Source: JBDRGC01 sp043818215 (GTDB lineage: Bacteria; Chloroflexota; Anaerolineae; Anaerolineales; UBA11858). Taken from it: a stretch of 7,733 bases of DNA. The notes under the pieces are model-generated. The model worked only from the letters and a program-made list of their open reading frames with translations, searched no databases and was not told where the DNA came from. The position numbers were made by a program, and so were the translations under genes. Numbering within the stretch: the first letter of the stretch is position 1; each line of letters starts with the position of its first letter. Shown here one piece after another: positions 4,089 to 7,733 of the stretch. Location of the stretch: the NCBI GenBank assembly GCA_043818215.1, contig JBDRGC010000126.1, forward strand, positions 1 through 7,733, written 5' to 3'.

Positions 4089-6572
4089 TCACGGATAAGG
4101 ATTGATCGTTGCTGTATCCGTCGGTGTGGGAGTAACTGTGGATGTGGGACTTGGCGTGTACGAGAAAATTGGCGTTGGAGTGATACTTGGCGTGAGGGTA
4201 ATTGTTGGCGTGACGTTGGGATCAATCGTGTTCGTTACAGTGGGGGTCTCTGTGGGCGTGGAGGTTGGTGTCTGGGTTGGAGTGTAAGTAGGTGTTATTG
4301 TGGGAGTAGGCGTAAAAGTCGGCGGCGGGCCGTATCCGGGTTTATAGGCCAGTTTCAGCCGGGCAATCGTGGTAAAAGGCGACTCGAAGTAATCCCACCA
4401 CAGAGTCAGGTACGCTTCTACGGCCGTTTCTTCGTCGCCTGAGAGTTCGCTTGCCAACCCAAGCGCGTAAGCGAAGTGGGCGCAGTCTTCAGAATTCAGG
4501 CACGCGAAGCTATCTGATTCGTACAGGTCTATCAATTCGGTGCGGATAATTAGCGCAGAGAAGCCGGATAGCAGTGACCGCATGGCGTTATCCGTGATCT
4601 GATTGGTGAGGTCGGCGTAGAAATAACTCGGCGGGAGCAGGCTGATGGATACTTCGTTGGTGTTGGGGAAGCGTTCCAACCTGAAAGATTGCTGTGATCC
4701 CAGCCAGACGATGGATTGCCCCTCGTGGTTGGTGTAGCGCGTAAGAGTGGGTTGGTTGGTATCGACCGTGTCGACGAACAGAGCCTGCGCGCCCTCCTCC
4801 GTTTCGACCACAATCCAGAATTCCAGCCGGCCGGACACTTTGTGGCGGAAGGTGAACCAGCGCTCCGGGTTGCCGTCCCCCTCGAAGTCGAAGCTGTGTG
4901 TGTAACGAATAGCCACCCCGCCGCTGCCCAGGTGATATAGCACGTTCCCGGCTTCTTCGGGGGGCAACGATGCGACCCAATTTTGCAGGGCCAGCCGCGG
5001 ATCGCAGAAGGAGGCGTCCACACAGGCCTGGTAGAGGCCTGCGGGAGTCCGGGAATCAGCCATAAATTCCCGCGCGGGGGTTATCCATCGGGAACCGGCA
5101 ACCGCCGGAGAGTCGATGATTCCTCCCAAATAGGCCTCGGCCGCCTCGGTATTTCCCATCAAAGCATGATAAATCCCAAGTCGGTAACGCCACTCATCGT
5201 GGGCATCTAAGGCGAAGGAACTTTGCGGCGGGGGCCAGTCGGGCAGCAGGGTTTCCATGATGGGGATGGCGGCCTCGGGTCCCCACACGCCGGCTGCCTG
5301 TCCGACCAGCGGTTCGCAGTAACTCAGCAGGCTGGAAATGGGGCGCAGATCGTAATCGGCCAGGGTGCGTTCGAGCGATTGTCCCGTCCAGCGGTAGGTG
5401 TGGGTGATGGTGACCGGGCAGGGAGGGTAGACGGTGGCGGCGAATTGCAGGTTTGCGCTGCCCTGGGCGTTTTGGACGGCAGACCATTGGTACTCGTTTT
5501 CAAGTCCGATTTCGAAGCCCTGATTGGGTGCGAAGTACAGTTCCTTTGGGGGAGTCTTGGTGAGGTCGAAAACGCGGGGGAAGTAAAGTTTGCGGGGTTG
5601 CGGCCCCAATGTGAAGATTATGAGTTCATCCACTCTGTCTCTGGTCAGGTCACCCCAAAAAGTCTCGGATTGGGCCTGATTGGGAAAGTCGATCTCGCTA
5701 CTCAGAGAGTACACTGTATAGCCGCTAGTGCTCTCCGCCAACCAGAGGAAAGCGCTGCCCCCCGTGGTGTTCAGTTCCAATAGCTGGCCTGTACTCCCCT
5801 CTCCCAGATTTGGGGGCGAGGGCGAAGTTATCGTCAAGCGTGGGTCTTGCAATCGAACCCAGTCGGCAAGATTTTCGGGGCTGGCCTTGCCCGAATTGAG
5901 AGCTTGGGTCAGCAAAGCGGCGTATTGCAGGTTCGCGCGGGGGTCGCCGGTACGCGCCAGATTGTACGCCAGCCCCCACCGCCAGCCAGCCGCGGCGGGG
6001 ACGTTGGGGTAGTTCAGCAGAGCCTCGGATTGCATCACAGCGGCGCAGTAGAAAGCGGCGTAATACTCGGCTTCCTCAGTGCTGTCGGTGCGGGGGAGAT
6101 TTTCCGGATAGCCTTCCATCAGCGCGATGGCATAATTGAATTGATTGGGCGACCAATCTGCCACTCGAAAGGCTTCTTTTTCATCATTGGGCAAAGCCGG
6201 CGTCAGCATTGGCAGCCGCGGCGATGGGGTGATGGTCGGGGTGGGCGAGGGCGTGAGGGTGACCGTGGGCGTGAAAGTTGGCAGCGGCGTCCGCGACGCA
6301 GTGGGGGTCAGCGATGGGGTCTGTGTTGCCGTGGGGGTGCTGGAGGGCGGCCCGGCGGCCAGGATCAACGCCTGCAGGGTTCCAGTGATGTCCGGCGCCA
6401 CTGTGGGTGTGACCCGCGGAGCAATGCCGCCGGTGACGCTTACCACCACGAAGAGCGACGCGATCAGCACTACAATGGCAAAAGTCCAGTATGCGATTGC
6501 CAGCAATACTCCGCGGACGGATCGACCGGATTTTGGTGGTTTTTGTGGGATGTGTACTTCACTGGGGGACAT
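4089..6572 (-). CDS. Membrane-anchored extracytoplasmic protein with Thr/Pro linkers
   Basis: An 827-residue protein whose name and function I do not recognise. A basic N-terminus (KPPKSGRSVR) precedes one membrane segment (21-46), so most of the protein is probably outside the cell membrane. A Thr/Pro linker (76-119) leads to a globular region. It has helical, TPR-like stretches around 168-227, 455-540 and 690-745 and strand-rich stretches between. Two segments have the look of VCBS/FG-GAP loops (FWGDLTRDRVDELIIF at 305-320 and FDFEGDGNPERWF at 561-573). Two CX5C pairs (C517/C523 and C691/C697) precede helical parts and could form disulfides. The C-terminus (749-825) is a second Thr/Pro-rich tail ending NPYP. 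Residues 250-262 come from a palindromic repeat. The ATG at 6572 has no Shine-Dalgarno. Anaerolineae often carry such large anchored proteins, and a role in envelope or cell-surface biology is only inferred. Confidence 0.82.
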   Translation of the reverse strand: MSPSEVHIPQKPPKSGRSVRGVLLAIAYWTFAIVVLIASLFVVVSVTGGIAPRVTPTVAPDITGTLQALILAAGPPSSTPTATQTPSLTPTASRTPLPTFTPTVTLTPSPTPTITPSPRLPMLTPALPNDEKEAFRVADWSPNQFNYAIALMEGYPENLPRTDSTEEAEYYAAFYCAAVMQSEALLNYPNVPAAAGWRWGLAYNLARTGDPRANLQYAALLTQALNSGKASPENLADWVRLQDPRLTITSPSPPNLGEGSTGQLLELNTTGGSAFLWLAESTSGYTVYSLSSEIDFPNQAQSETFWGDLTRDRVDELIIFTLGPQPRKLYFPRVFDLTKTPPKELYFAPNQGFEIGLENEYQWSAVQNAQGSANLQFAATVYPPCPVTITHTYRWTGQSLERTLADYDLRPISSLLSYCEPLVGQAAGVWGPEAAIPIMETLLPDWPPPQSSFALDAHDEWRYRLGIYHALMGNTEAAEAYLGGIIDSPAVAGSRWITPAREFMADSRTPAGLYQACVDASFCDPRLALQNWVASLPPEEAGNVLYHLGSGGVAIRYTHSFDFEGDGNPERWFTFRHKVSGRLEFWIVVETEEGAQALFVDTVDTNQPTLTRYTNHEGQSIVWLGSQQSFRLERFPNTNEVSISLLPPSYFYADLTNQITDNAMRSLLSGFSALIIRTELIDLYESDSFACLNSEDCAHFAYALGLASELSGDEETAVEAYLTLWWDYFESPFTTIARLKLAYKPGYGPPPTFTPTPTITPTYTPTQTPTSTPTETPTVTNTIDPNVTPTITLTPSITPTPIFSYTPSPTSTVTPTPTDTATINPYP
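5796..5822. repeat. Palindromic repeat remnant inside the 827-aa gene
   Basis: CCCTCTCCCA and the nearby TTGGGGGCGAGGG form an imperfect palindrome with a GAT centre. It resembles the CTCTCCCAAATTTGGGAGAG-type intergenic palindromes I recall from Chloroflexota and other bacteria. It is translated in frame on the minus strand as part of PSPPNLGEGSTG (residues 251-262), a Pro/Gly-rich linker between the TPR-like part and the strand-rich part. Confidence 0.5.
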
Positions 6573-6595
6573 GGTGGTTATGCGGAGGCAGAGGT

Positions 6596-6772
6596 CGGAT
6601 TTGCGGAATGGGCGGATAAAGATGATAGCACGGATTTGCGGAATGGGCGGATTTGGCTCGTACTTATCGGCGCATTCCGCAAATCCATGCTATCTCGTCT
6701 GTCGGGAGAGCAGAGCACGGATATTCAGAATAAGCGGATACCTATCCACCCATTCCGTAAATCCGTGCTATC
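6596..6772. repeat. Cluster of five inverted/direct intergenic repeats (REP-like)
   Basis: The unit is roughly GATAGCACGGATTTGCGGAATGGGCGGAT. Direct copies lie at 6596-6617 (partial), 6624-6652 and 6713-6739 (diverged). Inverted copies lie at 6670-6694 and 6744-6772. The second and third form a stem with 21 of 22 matching positions (6624-6645 with 6673-6694) around a 27-base loop, and the fourth and fifth form a weaker pair. No transposase is present in the window. The layout resembles REP/BIME-type or MITE-like noncoding elements. Confidence 0.85.
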
Positions 6773-6862
6773 CTGTTGGAAAATCATATCATAATTCACT
6801 GTACTCGCCGAACGAGTTTTTTGGGGTCTTTCAGGCACACAGTTCCTTCGTAAGATTAAGCA

Positions 6863-6876
6863 TACCGCGGTAAAAT
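6863..6876 (+). promoter_or_regulatory. Possible weak promoter at the edge of the right array
   Basis: A 10-base palindrome TACCGCGGTA (6863-6872) overlaps TAAAAT (6871-6876), which could be a -10 box reading towards the solute-binding protein gene. No -35 hexamer is seen. If used, the mRNA leader would consist mainly of the two tandem arrays. This is only a weak candidate. Confidence 0.2.
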
Positions 6877-6993
6877 TGGAGATTAGAGATTAGAGATTAG
6901 AGATTGGAGATTGGAGATTGGAGATTGGAGATTAGAGATTGGAGATTAGAGATTAGAGATTGGAGATTAGAGATTAGAGATTGGAGATTAGAA
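6875..6993. repeat. Heptamer array, 16 units of ATTRGAG plus one degenerate
   Basis: Sixteen exact 7-base units, ATTGGAG or ATTAGAG, fill 6875-6986 without an indel. ATTAGAA follows, and the array then decays. ATTGGAG is the reverse complement of the CTCCAAT unit in the array at 1-126, so the same heptamer family occurs at both ends of the window in opposite orientation. Confidence 0.96.
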
Positions 6994-7009
6994 ATTAATC
7001 CATAATCCC

Positions 7010-7049
7010 CTAACTCCCTAACTCCCTAACTCCCTAACTCCCTAACCCC
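7010..7049. repeat. Octamer array, 5 units of CTAACTCC
   Basis: Four exact CTAACTCC units and a fifth CTAACCCC lie directly downstream of the ATTRGAG array and end 16 bases before the first possible ATG of the lipoprotein gene. It is a different unit with a different period (8 rather than 7) from its neighbour. Confidence 0.92.
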
Positions 7050-7074
7050 TCCAATATCCTCCCAAATGACAGAA

Positions 7075-7733
7075 ATGAAAGCCAGACTTTACACATTACT
7101 CGCCATTTTATTGACCGCTTCCATGATTCTGGCGGCTTGCGTGACCCAGCCAACTGAGACACCGCCGGCAAAGCCATCCCCACCGAGCGCGCCAATGGAA
7201 GAACCGCTTGCCGCTATTGAGCCGTCAACAGATGTCAGCGATATGCTGGAAAACACCAGTGGCGAGCCGGAGAGCATCGCAGATGATGCCACCCCCTCGG
7301 ATGAAACGGGGCAAGAAAGCAATCTGACTCTCTGGCATGGCATGGGTGAGTTAGAAATCCTGGCCTTGCACGATATCGTGGCCGCTTTCCAGACTCGTTA
7401 CCCCAGCCTGCGTATCAACGTGCTGTACCTGCCCTTCGATGATCTGTACGCCAGGTACGCGGCCGCGGCCGCGGCGGGTGACGGGCCAGACCTTTTGCTT
7501 GGTCCGGGAGAATGGGGACCAGCCCTCTACGATGCCGGGTTGATTGCTGACGTGACCAGCCTTGCCAGCCCCGAACTCTTATCCAATATAAATAGGGCCG
7601 CGTTGGACGTTGTGCAATACAGAGGCGATTTGATTGGCCTGCCGCATTCTATCAGTGGCGTGGTCATGTACCGCAATTCGTCCATCGTTGCTGATGCTCC
7701 CGCCGATTTCGATGCTCTGGTGGCCTCCGCTCA
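7075..7733 (+). CDS. Lipoprotein extracellular solute-binding protein (family 1), partial
   Basis: The frame stays open to the window edge, giving 219 residues of what is usually a protein of more than 400. MKARLYTLLAILLTASMILAAC is a typical lipoprotein signal with lipobox LAAC and acylated C22. A Pro/Glu/Ser/Thr-rich spacer (23-82) follows. From residue 83 comes the N-terminal lobe of a MalE-like sugar-binding protein: LTLWHGMGELEILALHDIVAAFQ, PSLRINVLYLP, then AAAAAAGDGPDLLLGPGEW, AGLIADVTSL, and LIGLPHSISGVVMYRNSSI (hinge strand). It should capture a sugar or similar solute for an ABC importer whose permeases would lie downstream. ATG 7066 (MTE added) is in the same frame. I prefer 7075 because it puts Lys and Arg at the front of the signal peptide. 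Neither ATG has a Shine-Dalgarno. Confidence 0.92.
   Translation, partial: MKARLYTLLAILLTASMILAACVTQPTETPPAKPSPPSAPMEEPLAAIEPSTDVSDMLENTSGEPESIADDATPSDETGQESNLTLWHGMGELEILALHDIVAAFQTRYPSLRINVLYLPFDDLYARYAAAAAAGDGPDLLLGPGEWGPALYDAGLIADVTSLASPELLSNINRAALDVVQYRGDLIGLPHSISGVVMYRNSSIVADAPADFDALVASA

Larger units (their letters stand above)
6573..7065. other. Noncoding divergent spacer of about 490 bases
   Basis: This lies between the divergent starts of the 827-aa gene and the lipoprotein gene. It holds the inverted-repeat cluster (6596-6772), about 100 bases of AT-richer sequence with possible promoters but no good -35/-10 pair, and two tandem arrays (6875-6993 and 7010-7049). No conserved coding frame or RNA gene is visible. 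Open frames crossing it on the plus strand run into the antisense of the Thr/Pro codons and are not credible. Confidence 0.75.

Noticed and set aside
3941..4225. Minus-strand small protein with FSVQS-like text
   Set aside because: It runs out of frame through the 827-aa gene, the ACTGAAM array and the terminator, with no conserved pattern.
4102..4287. Plus-strand Val/Gly repeat protein
   Set aside because: It is the antisense shadow of the C-terminal Thr/Pro tail of the 827-aa protein.
6803..6822. Small hairpin with T-run (ACTCG/CGAGT) as a terminator
   Set aside because: The stem is only 5 base pairs and no plus-strand gene lies upstream of it. The position between divergent genes makes a terminator unlikely.
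5847..6873. Long plus-strand open frames opposite the 827-aa gene (315 and 242 codons)
   Set aside because: They are antisense readings of the Thr/Pro codons (giving VGVGVTVGV-type text) and continue through the inverted-repeat cluster. They show no family pattern.

Overview
The window looks like a piece of the chromosome of an uncultured Chloroflexota bacterium, most likely of the Anaerolineae. This is an inference from three things: a membrane-anchored protein with long Thr/Pro linkers at both ends, a lipoprotein solute-binding protein, and intergenic spacers filled with short heptamer or octamer tandem repeats. No rRNA, tRNA, CRISPR array, insertion sequence or phage gene is visible.

Layout, left to right. 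A C-rich array of 18 heptamers (1-126) runs into a TATAAT box and a membrane-anchored DUF4230 protein (146-841, +). An octamer array separates its end from a convergent lipoyl-pathway acyltransferase of the LipM/LplA family (942-1790, -), whose first codons lie inside another octamer array. Next is a hicAB toxin-antitoxin pair (1960-2566, -), with a hairpin terminator behind it and a clear promoter in front. Divergent from it is a two-gene operon: a PadR-family repressor (2754-3101, +) and a polytopic membrane protein (3098-3967, +). These overlap by GTGA and end in a strong hairpin terminator. Facing it is an 827-residue membrane-anchored, probably extracytoplasmic protein (4089-6572, -). A spacer of about 500 bases follows, holding inverted-repeat elements and two more arrays. 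The window ends inside a lipoprotein of the family 1 extracellular solute-binding proteins (7075 to the edge, +).

The genes do not form one pathway. The DUF4230 protein, the 827-aa protein and the solute-binding lipoprotein are cell-envelope functions. The LipM-like enzyme serves lipoylation of 2-oxoacid dehydrogenase and glycine-cleavage enzymes. HicAB is an autonomous toxin-antitoxin module. PadR with its membrane protein looks like a self-regulated envelope-stress or drug-response pair.

The most unusual feature is the noncoding DNA. Six spacers or gene edges carry short tandem arrays with 7- or 8-base units. The unit differs from place to place, except that the two ends of the window share the same heptamer in opposite orientation. 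One array supplies a gene's start codon, and one abuts a promoter that seems to give a leaderless mRNA. I found no clear new multi-gene system. The other leads are a vestige of a second membrane-protein gene start, a palindromic repeat absorbed in frame into the 827-aa gene, and an operator-like palindrome over the padR promoter.
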